DNA of 64,000 nucleotides from Streptomyces cyaneofuscatus (GCF_000718135.1 NZ_JOEM01000008.1:361488-425487), one strand, 5' to 3'; counted from the first letter of the stretch, positions 51,457-60,480 are shown. The notes: a model not told the origin generated them from the letters alone. Program-made: numbers and translations.

Positions 51457-51945
51457 ATGAGCGTGACCGAGGAGTTCCTCGCCCACAACGAGGTGTACGC
51501 GTCGACGTTCGACGGTCCCCTTCCGCTTCCCCCCGCCCGTAGGACGGCCGTCGTCGCCTGCATGGACGCGCGGCTGAACCCGTACGGCATCCTCGGTCTC
51601 GCCGAGGGGGACGCGCATGTCATCAGGAACGCCGGGGGCGTGGTCACGGAGGATGTGGTGCGGTCCCTGGCGATCAGTCAGCGGCTCCTGGGTACGCGGG
51701 AGATCGTGCTGATCCACCACACCGACTGCGGCATGGTGACGTTCTCCGACGACGCGTTCCGCCAGGGCATCGAGAAGGAGACCGGTATCCGGCCGCCGTG
51801 GTCCGCCGAGGCGTTTCCGGACGCGGCCGACGACGTACGGCAGTCCCTGCGGCGGGTGACGGGCAGTCCGTTCATCCCGCACACCGGCCAGGTCCGCGGC
51901 TTCGTCTTCGACGTCGCCACCGGCCGCCTCGACGAGGTCGTCTGA
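51457..51945 (+). CDS. Beta-class carbonic anhydrase
   Basis: A 162-residue zinc enzyme catalysing CO2 hydration. The zinc ligands Cys35 (ACMDAR), His88 and Cys91 (HHTDCG) and the Asp37-Arg39 pair are visible, as is the IRNAGG turn. It is short compared with plant-type beta enzymes and similar to the mycobacterial Rv1284 type. GGAG lies six bases before the ATG. It follows a SulP transporter, a pairing known from bicarbonate systems. Confidence 0.92.
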   Translation: MSVTEEFLAHNEVYASTFDGPLPLPPARRTAVVACMDARLNPYGILGLAEGDAHVIRNAGGVVTEDVVRSLAISQRLLGTREIVLIHHTDCGMVTFSDDAFRQGIEKETGIRPPWSAEAFPDAADDVRQSLRRVTGSPFIPHTGQVRGFVFDVATGRLDEVV

Positions 51946-52000
51946 CGGCCGGTGGGGCTGCCGCCGCCCGTGGCGAGAGCCGCGGGCCGGGCCGGCGCGC

Positions 52001-52435
52001 TCAGGCCGCCGTGGTGAGCTGCGCGCGGCCGAAGAGCAGGGCGTAACCGGTCGGCAGGGCCTCGATGATCCGGGTGACCAGCGCCGGGTCCATCAGTGCG
52101 CCGACCGCGGCCAGTACCGTACCCGCGTCCCAGCGGGCGGTCGCCGCGGTGCCGCCGGTCCGCACGGCCAGGTCGTCCACGAACCGGGCGGCCGGCGCCG
52201 GGGCGATGCCGGGAGCCTCGGCGGCGAACACCAGGGCGGCCTCCCTGGGGAGCGCGGCGGCGAACGCGACCCGCTCCTCGCCGGTGATCTGGGCGCCGAG
52301 CCCGCCCAGGACGGCACGGAGGGCTTCCTCGGCCCGCTCCCGGGTGGGGTAGGCGCCCTCGTATCTGATCTTCTCCAGCAGCCGGTCGAACGTCATGGCC
52401 TTCGGGGCGGCGATAGTCCGAGGCTCAGGAATCAT
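52001..52435 (-). CDS. DUF2267 protein (copy 1)
   Basis: A 144-residue protein; the DUF2267 domain begins MTFDRLLEKIRYEGAYPTRERAEEAL and ends DPALVTRIIEALPTGYALLFG. It is all-helical by pattern. The start at 52435 is chosen because GAAGGG lies upstream; an ATG at 52396 begins the domain itself. A related gene lies 97 bases upstream on the same strand, so the two are a tandem duplication. The function of DUF2267 is unknown; its members have been linked to stress responses. Confidence 0.8.
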   Translation of the reverse strand: MIPEPRTIAAPKAMTFDRLLEKIRYEGAYPTRERAEEALRAVLGGLGAQITGEERVAFAAALPREAALVFAAEAPGIAPAPAARFVDDLAVRTGGTAATARWDAGTVLAAVGALMDPALVTRIIEALPTGYALLFGRAQLTTAA

Positions 52436-52532
52436 GGCGGCGGCAGCCCTTCTCGTCGTCGTGCGGTGTCGGTTGTCTCTGGCTTCTTCTCCGAAAGCGC
52501 CGTCGTACACCCCCTGGGGGGTATTCGGCGGG

Positions 52533-52928
52533 TCACAGGGGCTGCGGATGGCCGAAAAGGAGGTCGTACCCCGTCGGCAGCTGGAGAAGGATGCGGCGCA
52601 GCAGGTCCTCGCCGGCCGCGTCGGCGGCGACGCTGAGGACGGCCCCCACGTCCCACATCGCCGTCCGTTCGGTGGCGCCCTCGATCCAGGCCGCCGTGGC
52701 ACGCACGAACCGCTCCGGCGTGAGCGGTTCGGCGGCCCGCAGCGGGTTGAGCAGGATCAGGGCCATGGTCTCGGGGAGCCGGGCGGCGAGCTCGGCCCGC
52801 TCCCGGCCCACCAGGTGGGCGCCGAGAAGGGCCAGGACGACGCGTGCGGCGCGCTCGGCCTCTTCCCGGTTCTCGTACGTGCCGCGTTCCTGGACCCGGT
52901 CCAGGAACGCCTCCCATCGCAGGGTCAC
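52533..52928 (-). CDS. DUF2267 protein (copy 2)
   Basis: A 131-residue paralogue of the adjacent gene, sharing the pattern FLDRVQERGTYENREEAERA and the end LLRRILLQLPTGYDLLFGHP. It lies upstream of copy 1 and downstream of the hsp20 gene on the same strand, but a strong hairpin separates it from hsp20. Proximity to a heat-shock gene suggests, without proving, a stress role. Confidence 0.82.
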   Translation of the reverse strand: MTLRWEAFLDRVQERGTYENREEAERAARVVLALLGAHLVGRERAELAARLPETMALILLNPLRAAEPLTPERFVRATAAWIEGATERTAMWDVGAVLSVAADAAGEDLLRRILLQLPTGYDLLFGHPQPL

Positions 52929-52965
52929 GGTGACCGCTCCCTCGGGCTGTCCCCCCTCGGGCGGG

Positions 52966-53018
52966 GACGGGTGCCGGGCCGGGAGGGGGAGAAGGGGAGA
53001 TCCGGCCCGGCACCCGTC
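52966..53018 (-). terminator. Hairpin terminator after hsp20
   Basis: GACGGGTGCCGGGCCGG (52966-52982) and its exact complement (53002-53018) form a 17-base stem with a 19-base purine-rich loop, about 20 bases past the hsp20 stop. Confidence 0.85.
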
Positions 53019-53036
53019 ACGGACGGGCGTACCGGT

Positions 53037-53468
53037 TCAGCCCTTGATCTGCTTGCGCGAGGAGCCGCCGGCGATGGAGATCTTGCGCGGCTTGGCCCGC
53101 TCGGCGATCGGGATACGCAGGGTCAGTACACCCGCGTCGTAGCCGGCGTCGATGCGCTCGGTGTCCAGCGTGTCGGCCAGGACGATCTGGCGGGAGAACA
53201 CGCCCAGCGGACGCTCGGAAAGCTCCATCTGCACGTCGTCCGTGTCGACGGCCGGACGGCGCTCGGCCCGGACGGTCAGCATGTTGCGCTCGACGTCGAT
53301 GTCGATCGCGTCCGGCGAGACCCCGGGAAGATCGAACGCCACCACGTACTCGTCACCCTCGCGGTACGCGTCCATCGGCATCGCCGACGGCCGCGACCAT
53401 GTGCCGGGGCGCAGGATCTGCTCGGTGATCCGGTCGAGTTCACGGAAGGGGTCGGTACGCATGAGCAT
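53037..53468 (-). CDS. hsp18: Small heat-shock protein Hsp20 (Hsp18-like)
   Basis: A 143-residue alpha-crystallin chaperone that holds unfolding proteins in the cytoplasm. The N-terminal [12 protein letters not shown], the alpha-crystallin strand [20 protein letters not shown] and the conserved [16 protein letters not shown] are visible. ATG 53468 has GGAGG ten bases upstream. The gene is divergent from a rheA-type gene and carries the exact RheA operator 64 bases before its start, as in Streptomyces albus hsp18. Confidence 0.93.
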   Translation of the reverse strand: MLMRTDPFRELDRITEQILRPGTWSRPSAMPMDAYREGDEYVVAFDLPGVSPDAIDIDVERNMLTVRAERRPAVDTDDVQMELSERPLGVFSRQIVLADTLDTERIDAGYDAGVLTLRIPIAERAKPRKISIAGGSSRKQIKG

Positions 53469-53531
53469 GGCGGAAACACCTCCAGTCGGTCGGGCGGTAG
53501 CCCGCGCGTTTCATCTGAATCCGTTGTAGCA

Positions 53532-53550
53532 TGTCATCCATTCGATGACA
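53532..53550. promoter_or_regulatory. RheA operator
   Basis: TGTCATC-N5-GATGACA is a perfect 7-base dyad and equals the published RheA operator consensus that represses Streptomyces hsp18 and rheA at low temperature. It lies between the two divergent genes. Confidence 0.9.
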
Positions 53551-53595
53551 AATGAAATGTCACCGGAAGGACGACAATCTCGCAGAGGAGCCACG

Positions 53596-54279
53596 GTGCC
53601 AGCAGCGGAGCAACCCGATCCGGCCCGCCACCCCGATCCGGACGCCGTCTCCCTCCTCGCCGCCGCGGCGGCGCTGGGGGTCATCGACGACGCGGTCCGC
53701 GAGGCCAGGGCCGCCACGGCGGACCGGCCCGACGGCGAGACGGCCGATCCCGACCGGGCCCAGGCACTGGCCTCGCTCCAGCTGCTGCGGGAGGTGCGGG
53801 AGCGGCTCGCGGGCTGGGAGACCGGGCTGATCGAGGCGGCCCGTGCGGCGGGAGCCAGTTGGGCCGATCTGGCGGACCCGCTGGGCGTCGCCAGCCGGCA
53901 GGCGGCCGAGCGCCGCTACCTGCGTCTGCGCCCGGGGTCGCTCGGCTCCACCGGGGAGCAGCGGGTCAAGGCCACCCGGGACCGCCGGGCGGCCGACCGC
54001 ACCATCACCACCTGGGCACGGGAGAACGCGGCGGAGCTGCGCTCGCTCGCCGGCCAGGTCACCGCCCTGACCGGCCTCCCCTCCCCCGCCGGCCCGCCGC
54101 TGGACCGTCTGCGCCGGGCCCTCGCCGCCGACGACGCCGCTCTCCTCGTCGCCCCGCTTGGGGCGGTCCGGCCCCATCTGCCGTCGGGCCACAGGCAGTT
54201 GGCCGACCGGATCGACTCGCTCAGCCGCCTCACCGGAGAGCTCCGCGAGGACACCACCGCCCGGCGGCAGAACAGCTGA
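53596..54279 (+). CDS. rheA: RheA-like thermosensing repressor of hsp18
   Basis: A 227-residue protein with a helix-turn-helix-like stretch GASWADLADPLGVASRQAAERRYLRL near residues 80-105. It is Ala/Arg-rich otherwise. Position opposite hsp20 and the perfect RheA operator identify it as the hsp18 regulator, which in S. albus changes conformation on heating. The GTG at 53596 is preferred, five bases after GAGGAG. An ATG at 53545 would lie inside the operator itself and one at 53557 lacks a ribosome site. Its stop lies in a strong terminator. Confidence 0.88.
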   Translation: MPAAEQPDPARHPDPDAVSLLAAAAALGVIDDAVREARAATADRPDGETADPDRAQALASLQLLREVRERLAGWETGLIEAARAAGASWADLADPLGVASRQAAERRYLRLRPGSLGSTGEQRVKATRDRRAADRTITTWARENAAELRSLAGQVTALTGLPSPAGPPLDRLRRALAADDAALLVAPLGAVRPHLPSGHRQLADRIDSLSRLTGELREDTTARRQNS

Positions 54280-54315
54280 GCGGCGGAGGCCCCGGGGGGC
54301 CTCCGCCGCTCAGCT
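54274..54315. terminator. Bidirectional terminator overlapping the rheA stop
   Basis: A perfect 18-base stem (54274-54291 with 54298-54315) has the 6-base loop CCGGGG and includes the rheA TGA. It separates the convergent rheA and DUF574 genes. Confidence 0.9.
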
Positions 54316-54338
54316 CACCGCACCGTCCCGCTCACCGC

Positions 54339-55124
54339 CTACGGCTTGCGGGCCACCAGACCCCACTGGTCGACCAGCACCGGGTCGTCCTCCTCGGGAC
54401 GCCACAGGGCGATCGACAGGAAGCCCGGCTCGATGATCTCCAGGCCCTCGGCGCAGCCGGTGATCTCCTCCGGCTCCCGGACCAGGTACGGCGGGTTCTC
54501 GCCGGAGTCGTACGCCTCCTGCGCGGCGAGCGTCTGCGGTGTCTTCACCGTGTCGCAGAGGACCAGGTAGCTGCCCGAGGGCATCCGGGCCATGTACCGC
54601 TGCACGACATCGATGCCGTCGGCCGGGGTCAGGTGCCCCAGCGTCGAGAGCAGCAGGACGGCGACGGGCTCGGACAGGTCGAGCGTCTTCGCCGCCTCGT
54701 CCACCACCGTGTCCGTGTCGGACAGATCGGCCTCCACGTACTCCGTCCGGCCCTCCGGGGCGCTGGTCAGCAGGGCATGGGCGTGGGCGAGGACGATGGG
54801 GTCGTTGTCGACGTAGACGATCCGCGCGTCGGGCGCGATGCCCTGGGCCACCTCGTGGGTGCTGTTCGCCACCGGCAGGCCGGTGCCCACGTCCAGGAAC
54901 TGGCGGACGCCCAGGGAGGCGAGGTGCCGGATCGCACGGGCCTGGAACGCGCGGGAGGCGCGCGCGATGTCGACCATCTGCGGGTAGGCCGCGCTGACCG
55001 CATCGGCCAGTTCGCGGTCCACGGGGTAGTTGTCCTTGCCACCCAGCCAGGCGTTCCACACCCTCGCCGAGTGCGGGACGTCGGAGCGGATCCTGCGGCG
55101 GAACTCGACGTCGTCGACGCTCAT
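54339..55124 (-). CDS. DUF574 S-adenosyl-methionine-dependent methyltransferase
   Basis: A 261-residue protein of the Methyltransf_19/DUF574 family, expanded in Streptomyces. The signature ARVWNAWLGGKDNYPVDRE near the N-terminus, motif I FLDVGTGLPV, the acidic VYVDNDP and LLLSTLGHL are visible. Its substrate is unknown. GGAG precedes the ATG. No operon partner is evident; the next gene on the same strand starts 109 bases upstream. Confidence 0.92.
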   Translation of the reverse strand: MSVDDVEFRRRIRSDVPHSARVWNAWLGGKDNYPVDRELADAVSAAYPQMVDIARASRAFQARAIRHLASLGVRQFLDVGTGLPVANSTHEVAQGIAPDARIVYVDNDPIVLAHAHALLTSAPEGRTEYVEADLSDTDTVVDEAAKTLDLSEPVAVLLLSTLGHLTPADGIDVVQRYMARMPSGSYLVLCDTVKTPQTLAAQEAYDSGENPPYLVREPEEITGCAEGLEIIEPGFLSIALWRPEEDDPVLVDQWGLVARKP

Positions 55125-55233
55125 GTCTCTCCTCTACTCACTGTCCGTACAAGGCCGTTGACCGAATAACCGCCGGTGAGAGCCTTGAGCTGACCGTACA
55201 TCGCCATCCCGGTTCCCGCTGACCGCCCCTGCC

Positions 55234-56163
55234 TCAGACGAGGTCCGCGTCCAGGCCCGTCAGGCGCGCCGACTCCTCCCACAGCGCCCGCGCCATGCCC
55301 ATGTCCCGCGCCCGGGCGGACCTGCGCGCCGGGCCCGGGGCTCCCCGGGTCTCGCCCAGGTGCCGAGGGCCGTAGTACGAGGCGCCGGGCGCGTCCGGAA
55401 GCGTCGCCGCGTACAGCGTGGGCAGGGCGCCGGCGGAGGCGGGCTGGGTGTACAGGCGCGATGCCCGCTCCAGCTTCGCCGCCCAGTTCCGGCCGGACAG
55501 CTTCGGGCCCGCCTGCCCGAGCTCCGTCGCGGCGAGGCCGGGGTGCGCGGCGAGGGCGAGCAGGTCGCGGCCGGCGGCCCGGGCGCGGCGGTCGAGTTCG
55601 GCGGTGAAGAGCAGGTTGGCGAGCTTGGACTGCGCGTAGGCGCCCCACTTGCTGTACCCGCGCTCGGCGTTGAGGTCGTCGAGGTCGATGCGGCCGATGT
55701 GGTGCCCCAGCGAGGACAGGGTCGCCACCCGGGCCGGTCCCGCCACGCCGAGCACCGGCAGCAGCCGGAGCGTCAGGGCGAAGTGGCCGAGGTGGTTGGT
55801 GCCGAACTGCATCTCGAAGCCGTCCGCCGTGCGCAGGAGCGGCAGGGCCATCACGCCGGCGTTGTTCACCAGGAGGTCGAGGCGGCCGTCCACCTCCTTC
55901 GTGATGCTGTCGGCCGCTTCGGCCACCGACGCCAGATCCGCGAGGTCGAGACGGACGAGGCGGGTGTCGGAGCGCGGTGCGGCGCGGCGTACGGCCTCCA
56001 GTGCGCGCCGGCCCCGCTCGGCGTCGCGGCAGGCGAGGACGGTACGGGCGCCGGAGCGGGCGAGGGCGAGCGCGGTGACGGCCCCGATGCCGCTGTTGGC
56101 GCCGGTGACCACGGCGGTCCTGCCGGAGAGGTCGGGCATGTCGTGGAGATTCCAGGAGTGCAT
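55234..56163 (-). CDS. Short-chain dehydrogenase (retinol dehydrogenase-like)
   Basis: A 309-residue SDR. TGANSGIG is at about 20-27, ACRD follows the second strand, and NNAG, the catalytic Ser (LSSLGHH) and a late YAQSK complete the active site. The longer C-terminal part (YYGPRHLGE...) fits the retinol/WW-oxidoreductase-like subgroup. ATG 56163 follows GGGGAGG by eight bases; ATG/GTG starts further upstream are less likely. It ends near the AhpD-like gene's stop on the same strand order, 39 bases apart, so the two may form an operon. Confidence 0.9.
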   Translation of the reverse strand: MHSWNLHDMPDLSGRTAVVTGANSGIGAVTALALARSGARTVLACRDAERGRRALEAVRRAAPRSDTRLVRLDLADLASVAEAADSITKEVDGRLDLLVNNAGVMALPLLRTADGFEMQFGTNHLGHFALTLRLLPVLGVAGPARVATLSSLGHHIGRIDLDDLNAERGYSKWGAYAQSKLANLLFTAELDRRARAAGRDLLALAAHPGLAATELGQAGPKLSGRNWAAKLERASRLYTQPASAGALPTLYAATLPDAPGASYYGPRHLGETRGAPGPARRSARARDMGMARALWEESARLTGLDADLV

Positions 56164-56202
56164 GCCGCACACCTCCCCGGCCGGGGCCGGGTCACACACC
56201 GG

Positions 56203-56676
56203 TCAGCCGAACTGGCCCACCTTGTAGTCGCCCGCCGGCTGCTGGACGATCACGTTCAGCCGGTTGAAGGCGTTGATGAGGGCGATCAGGGAGACCAGCG
56301 CGACGAGCTGGTCCTCGTCGAAGTGCTCGGCGGCCCGCGCCCAGACCTCGTCCGGGACCCCGCCGGCCGCGTCCGCGATGCGGGTGCCCTGCTCGGTCAG
56401 CTCCAGGGCGGCGCGCTCGGCGTCGGTGAAGACCGTGGCCTCCCGCCACACCGCGATCAGGTTGAGGCGCAGGGACGTCTCCCCGGCGGCCTCGGCCTCC
56501 TTGGTGTGCATGTCGGTGCAGAACCCGCAGCCGTTGATCTGGCTGGCCCGGATCTTCACCAGCTCCTGCGTGGTGGTGGACAGCCCCGTCTCCGAGACCG
56601 CCCGGCCCGCCGCCGTCAGGTGCTTGAGGATCGTGGCCGTGGTCGGGCTGCCGAGGACGTTCACACGGGCGTTCAT
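56203..56676 (-). CDS. Carboxymuconolactone decarboxylase/AhpD-like protein
   Basis: A 157-residue all-helical protein. The AhpD core ELVKIRASQINGCGFCTDMH contains the C-x-x-C redox pair and the conserved histidine, pointing to peroxidase-linked thiol chemistry rather than lactone decarboxylation. GAAGGAG precedes the ATG at 56676. It is upstream of the SDR and probably co-transcribed. Related proteins often answer to peroxide or carotenoid-type sigma factors; no such gene is adjacent. Confidence 0.9.
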   Translation of the reverse strand: MNARVNVLGSPTTATILKHLTAAGRAVSETGLSTTTQELVKIRASQINGCGFCTDMHTKEAEAAGETSLRLNLIAVWREATVFTDAERAALELTEQGTRIADAAGGVPDEVWARAAEHFDEDQLVALVSLIALINAFNRLNVIVQQPAGDYKVGQFG

Positions 56677-56872
56677 CTTTTCGGCTCCTTCGCCGTTGTC
56701 GGTCGCTACACCCCTACGACGGACGGGCCCGCCGGGATGTGACACGCGGCCTGTCACGGATGCACGGGTGGCCGGGTCACCCGTGCGGGCCGCCCGGGAG
56801 GCCGGGCGTGGGCGGCGGGCCAAGAATCGGAAGGTGCCGCGCCGAGGGAACGACAACGCCGCAGTGGAGCGG

Positions 56873-58372
56873 ATGGTCCGCACGGTCATCCGCCGACGGA
56901 AGAGGTCCCTGCGCGAGCAGGACGTCACCGTCACCGACCCGCCGAAGGTGCGCCGGGCCGTCACGGCCGCCGCCCTCGGCAACACCATGGAGTGGTTCGA
57001 CTTCGGCGTCTACGCCTACCTGGCCGGAACGCTCGGCAAGGTGTTCTTCCCCTCCAGCTCCCCCGGCGCCCAGGTCGTCTCCACCTTCGCGACCTTCGCC
57101 GCCGCCTTCCTGGTGCGCCCGCTCGGCGGACTGGTCTTCGGGCCGCTGGGCGACCGCGTGGGACGCCAGAAGGTGCTGGCGCTCACCATGATCATGATGG
57201 CGGCCAGTACGTTCGCCGTCGGCTTCCTCCCCACGTACGCCGCGATCGGCTTCGCCGCCCCGCTCCTGCTGCTGGTCTGCCGTCTGGTGCAGGGCTTCTC
57301 GACCGGCGGGGAGTACGCGGGCGCCACCACGTACATCGCCGAGTACGCCCCCGACAAGCGGCGCGGCTTCCTCGGCAGCTGGCTCGACTTCGGCACGTTC
57401 GTCGGCTACTCGCTCGGCTCCGGCCTGGTCACCGTGCTCACCGCCGTCCTCGGCACCGACGGGATGACCGACTGGGGCTGGCGCATCCCGTTCTTCGTGG
57501 CGGGCCCGATGGGCCTGATCGGGCTCTACATGCGGCTCAAGCTGGAGGAGACCCCTGCGTTCCAGCGCGAGGAGGAGGCCCAGGCGCAGGCGTGTACGGA
57601 GAACGATCCGGTGGAGGAGGCGCGCCAGTCGGGGAAGGGGCGGCTCAAGGAGATCTTCACCCGCCACTGGCAGGCGGTCCTCATCTGCATGGGGCTGGTG
57701 CTGCTCTACAACGTCACCAACTACATGGTCACGTCCTATCTGCCGACCTACATGTCCCAGACGCTCGGCGAACCGGAGACCACGTCCCAGCTGCTGGTCC
57801 TCGGCACGATGCTGCTGGTGGTGGTGATGATCACGACGGTCGGCCGCACCTCGGACCGCTGGGGCCGCAGACCGGTGTTCATGGCGGGCAGCGTGGCCCT
57901 GATCGTGCTGGCCTCGCCCGCGTTCCTGCTGATCCGGCAGGGCGGGATCCTGCTGCCGGCCATCGGCTGCGCGGTGCTGGGGCTGCTCCTGGTCTGCTTC
58001 GCGGGTACGGCGGCCTCGACACTGCCCGCCCTGTTCCCGACGCGGCTGCGGTACGGGGCGCTGTCGATCGCCTTCAACATCTCCGTCTCGCTCTTCGGCG
58101 GCACCACCCCCCTGTTCGCCTCCACGCTCGTGGAGGCGACCGGCGACGAGATGGTGCCCGCGTACTACCTGATGGTGGCCGGGGTGATCGGGCTGGTGGC
58201 CACCTTCTTCCTCCACGAGACGGCGGGGCGGCCGCTGCGCGGCTCGGGGCCCATGGTGGAGACGCCCGAGCAGGCCCGGCAGCTCGTCGCGCGGAGCCGT
58301 ACGACGGCGGGCCGACAGGCCCGCGATGTCTGGCTCCGGGTGCGCCATCTGTGGCGGGGGCCCGAAAAGTAG
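56873..58372 (+). CDS. MFS transporter, ProP/metabolite:H+ symporter type
   Basis: A 499-residue major facilitator with 12 membrane segments. The family marks are GNTMEWFDFGVYAYLAG in helix 1, the loop GDRVGRQKVL, GFSTGGEYAGATTYIAEYAP, and the central charged loop (560-610 of the nucleotide frame) before helix 7. This group includes the osmoprotectant carriers ProP and citrate/shikimate carriers. Several in-frame starts exist: ATG 56873 has GGAG close by; GTG 56834 would add 13 residues. Its stop is three bases from the converging NUDIX gene. Confidence 0.9.
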   Translation: MVRTVIRRRKRSLREQDVTVTDPPKVRRAVTAAALGNTMEWFDFGVYAYLAGTLGKVFFPSSSPGAQVVSTFATFAAAFLVRPLGGLVFGPLGDRVGRQKVLALTMIMMAASTFAVGFLPTYAAIGFAAPLLLLVCRLVQGFSTGGEYAGATTYIAEYAPDKRRGFLGSWLDFGTFVGYSLGSGLVTVLTAVLGTDGMTDWGWRIPFFVAGPMGLIGLYMRLKLEETPAFQREEEAQAQACTENDPVEEARQSGKGRLKEIFTRHWQAVLICMGLVLLYNVTNYMVTSYLPTYMSQTLGEPETTSQLLVLGTMLLVVVMITTVGRTSDRWGRRPVFMAGSVALIVLASPAFLLIRQGGILLPAIGCAVLGLLLVCFAGTAASTLPALFPTRLRYGALSIAFNISVSLFGGTTPLFASTLVEATGDEMVPAYYLMVAGVIGLVATFFLHETAGRPLRGSGPMVETPEQARQLVARSRTTAGRQARDVWLRVRHLWRGPEK

Positions 58373-58375
58373 GCG

Positions 58376-58858
58376 TCAGGCGTCGACCTGCGTCGGCTGG
58401 AACCAGGCCGGCCCCTCCGTCAGCGCCTGCTTGATCCGGAAGAGGGCGAACTCGGCGAGCGGCGGCAGCCCGTCCAGCGGGAACCAGCCCACCTCCAGCG
58501 ACTCGTCGTCGTTGACCCGGGCCTCGCCGCCGGTCGCCCGGCAGCGGAAGGTGATGTCGAGGTACTGGCAGCAGTCGCCGTTGGCGTACTGCACGGGCTG
58601 GAGCGCCTGGGTGAGGACCAGCCGCTCGGCCACGCAGTGCACCCCGGTCTCCTCCAGCACCTCGCGCTCCGCCGTCAGGGCGGGCTCCTCCCCCGGCTCC
58701 GAGATGCCGCCGATCACCGACCATTTGCCGGTGTCCGCGCGCCGCCCCAGCAGCACCCGGCCCTCGTCGTCGAAGACGATGGCGGTCACCCCGGGCAGCA
58801 GGAGCAGCTGGTGTCCGGCGGTGGCGCGGATGGTGCGGATGAAGTCGGGAGTCGCCAT
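58376..58858 (-). CDS. NUDIX hydrolase
   Basis: A 160-residue protein with a full Nudix box, G-x5-E-x7-REVLEETG, beginning at GGISEPGEE near residue 50. It should cleave a nucleoside diphosphate derivative with Mg2+. The N-terminal segment (TPDFIRTIRATAGHQLLLLPG) is seen in actinobacterial MutT-like proteins of unclear substrate. ATG 58858 begins the conserved part; 32 bases separate it from the Lnt gene upstream, suggesting an operon. Confidence 0.9.
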   Translation of the reverse strand: MATPDFIRTIRATAGHQLLLLPGVTAIVFDDEGRVLLGRRADTGKWSVIGGISEPGEEPALTAEREVLEETGVHCVAERLVLTQALQPVQYANGDCCQYLDITFRCRATGGEARVNDDESLEVGWFPLDGLPPLAEFALFRIKQALTEGPAWFQPTQVDA

Positions 58859-58890
58859 GGATCCGAGCCTACGTGGCCGGTTCCCGGCTG

Positions 58891-60480
58891 CTACGCGGTG
58901 CCCCGCTCCCGCCGCACCCGGGCCGCCGACACGCCTGCCCAGCCCAGGCCCGCCACGGCCAGCAGGGCGATGATGCCCTCCGGCAGGGGGCCCATCCGGG
59001 TGGCGGGGGTGAGCGAGGAACGCAGCGGGACCTCGGCGACCAGGGCGTCGGGGGTGAACATGCCGCTCCGGTCGGCGATCGTGCCGTCGGGGCGGATGAC
59101 CGCGCTGACCCCGCTGGTGACGGGGACGACCACGGCCCGCCCGTGCTCGACGGCCCGGACCTGGGACATGGCGAGCTGCTGGTAGGTCATCTCGCTGCGG
59201 CCGAAGGTCGCGTTGTTGCTGGGCACGGCGATCATCTGGCCGCCGTGGAGGACGGTGTCGCGGGCGGCGTCGTCGAAGGCGGCCTCGTAGCAGGTCACCA
59301 TCCCCACCTTCGTACCGGCGAGGTCGAAGACGCCGACCTTGCTGCCGGGCACGAACTCGCGCTGGACGCGGTCGACGTCCTCGCTGAAGAAGCGGGCGAC
59401 CGTCCGCATCGGCATGTACTCGCCGAACGGCTGGATGTGCCGCTTGTCGTAGGTGTCGACCGGGCCCCGGTCCGGGTCCCACTCGATCAGGGTGTTGCGC
59501 AGGCTGTCGGAGCCCTTCTCGACCACCGAGCCGACGACGGTGGGGACACCGATGGCCTTCACCGCGTCGTCGATGACCTGGCGGGCGTCGGCGTTGAGGT
59601 ACGGGTCGAGGTCGGAGGAGTTCTCCGGCCAGAGGACGAAGTCCGGCTGCTTCGCCTTGCCCGCCTTCACCTCGTCGGCGAGCTGGGTGGTGCGCTTGGC
59701 GTGGTTGTCCAGGACGGCGCGGCGCTGGGCGTTGAAGTCGAGGCCGAGGCGGGGCACATTGCCCTGGATCGCGGCGACGGTGGCGGTGCCGTCCTCGGCG
59801 GAGTCGTCGACGAGCGGGAGCGAGGCAAGCGCGGCCACGACGGGTACGAGGACGCAGGCGGCGGCTCCGGCGACGGCGGCGCGGGGGATCTCGCCGGTCG
59901 CGCGGTACGTACGGAAGCGGCGCACGGCCTCGTAGAGACCGAAGCCGCACAGCACGACGGCGAAGGAGAGCAGCGGGGTGCCGCCGAGCGCGGCGAGCGG
60001 CAGGAACAGGCTCTCCGCCTGCCCGAAGGCGATCTTGCCCCAGGGGAAGCCGCCGAACGGGATCCGGGCCCGGACCGCCTCGTCCAGGGTCCAGACCGCG
60101 GCCGCCCAGAACGGCCAGTACGCGAGCCGGGACACGGCGGCGATCCCCAGGCAGCCCACCGCGATGAAGAGCGCCTCGGCGGCGGCGAGGGCGAGCCACG
60201 GCACCGGGCCGACGTCCTCGCCGGTCCAGTGCAGCAGCGGGAGCATGAACCCGAGCCCGGACAGCAGCCCGAGACCGAAGGCGGCGCGCAGCCTGCGCCC
60301 GTACAGGACCCAGCCGAGCAGGGCGAAGCCGGGCAGGACGAGCCACCAGAGCGGCCGGGGCGGGAAGCTCGCGTAGAGCAGCACGCCGGAGAGGGCTGCG
60401 GCGGCCGGACGCAGGAGTCGCTGCGGCAGTCCGGCGGTCGGGGGCGTCGGCGCGGGCCGCGGTTCGTCGACGGGGGTCAT
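58891..60480 (-). CDS. lnt: Apolipoprotein N-acyltransferase
   Basis: A 529-residue membrane enzyme that N-acylates lipoproteins. About six to seven N-terminal helices precede a nitrilase-like domain on the outside. Its catalytic Glu is in FVLWPENSSD, the Lys in YDKRHIQPFGEYMP and the Cys in MVTCYEAAF. The IPFGGFPWGKIAFGQ motif in the membrane part is typical. ATG 60480 follows AGGTGA. The many lipoproteins of this organism, including two transport proteins in this window, are its substrates. Streptomyces usually has two lnt genes; which one this is cannot be told. Confidence 0.9.
   Translation of the reverse strand: MTPVDEPRPAPTPPTAGLPQRLLRPAAAALSGVLLYASFPPRPLWWLVLPGFALLGWVLYGRRLRAAFGLGLLSGLGFMLPLLHWTGEDVGPVPWLALAAAEALFIAVGCLGIAAVSRLAYWPFWAAAVWTLDEAVRARIPFGGFPWGKIAFGQAESLFLPLAALGGTPLLSFAVVLCGFGLYEAVRRFRTYRATGEIPRAAVAGAAACVLVPVVAALASLPLVDDSAEDGTATVAAIQGNVPRLGLDFNAQRRAVLDNHAKRTTQLADEVKAGKAKQPDFVLWPENSSDLDPYLNADARQVIDDAVKAIGVPTVVGSVVEKGSDSLRNTLIEWDPDRGPVDTYDKRHIQPFGEYMPMRTVARFFSEDVDRVQREFVPGSKVGVFDLAGTKVGMVTCYEAAFDDAARDTVLHGGQMIAVPSNNATFGRSEMTYQQLAMSQVRAVEHGRAVVVPVTSGVSAVIRPDGTIADRSGMFTPDALVAEVPLRSSLTPATRMGPLPEGIIALLAVAGLGWAGVSAARVRRERGTA

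Noticed and set aside
53545..53595. ATG at 53545 or 53557 as the rheA start
   Set aside because: The first lies inside the RheA operator and neither has a ribosome site; GTG 53596 follows GAGGAG.
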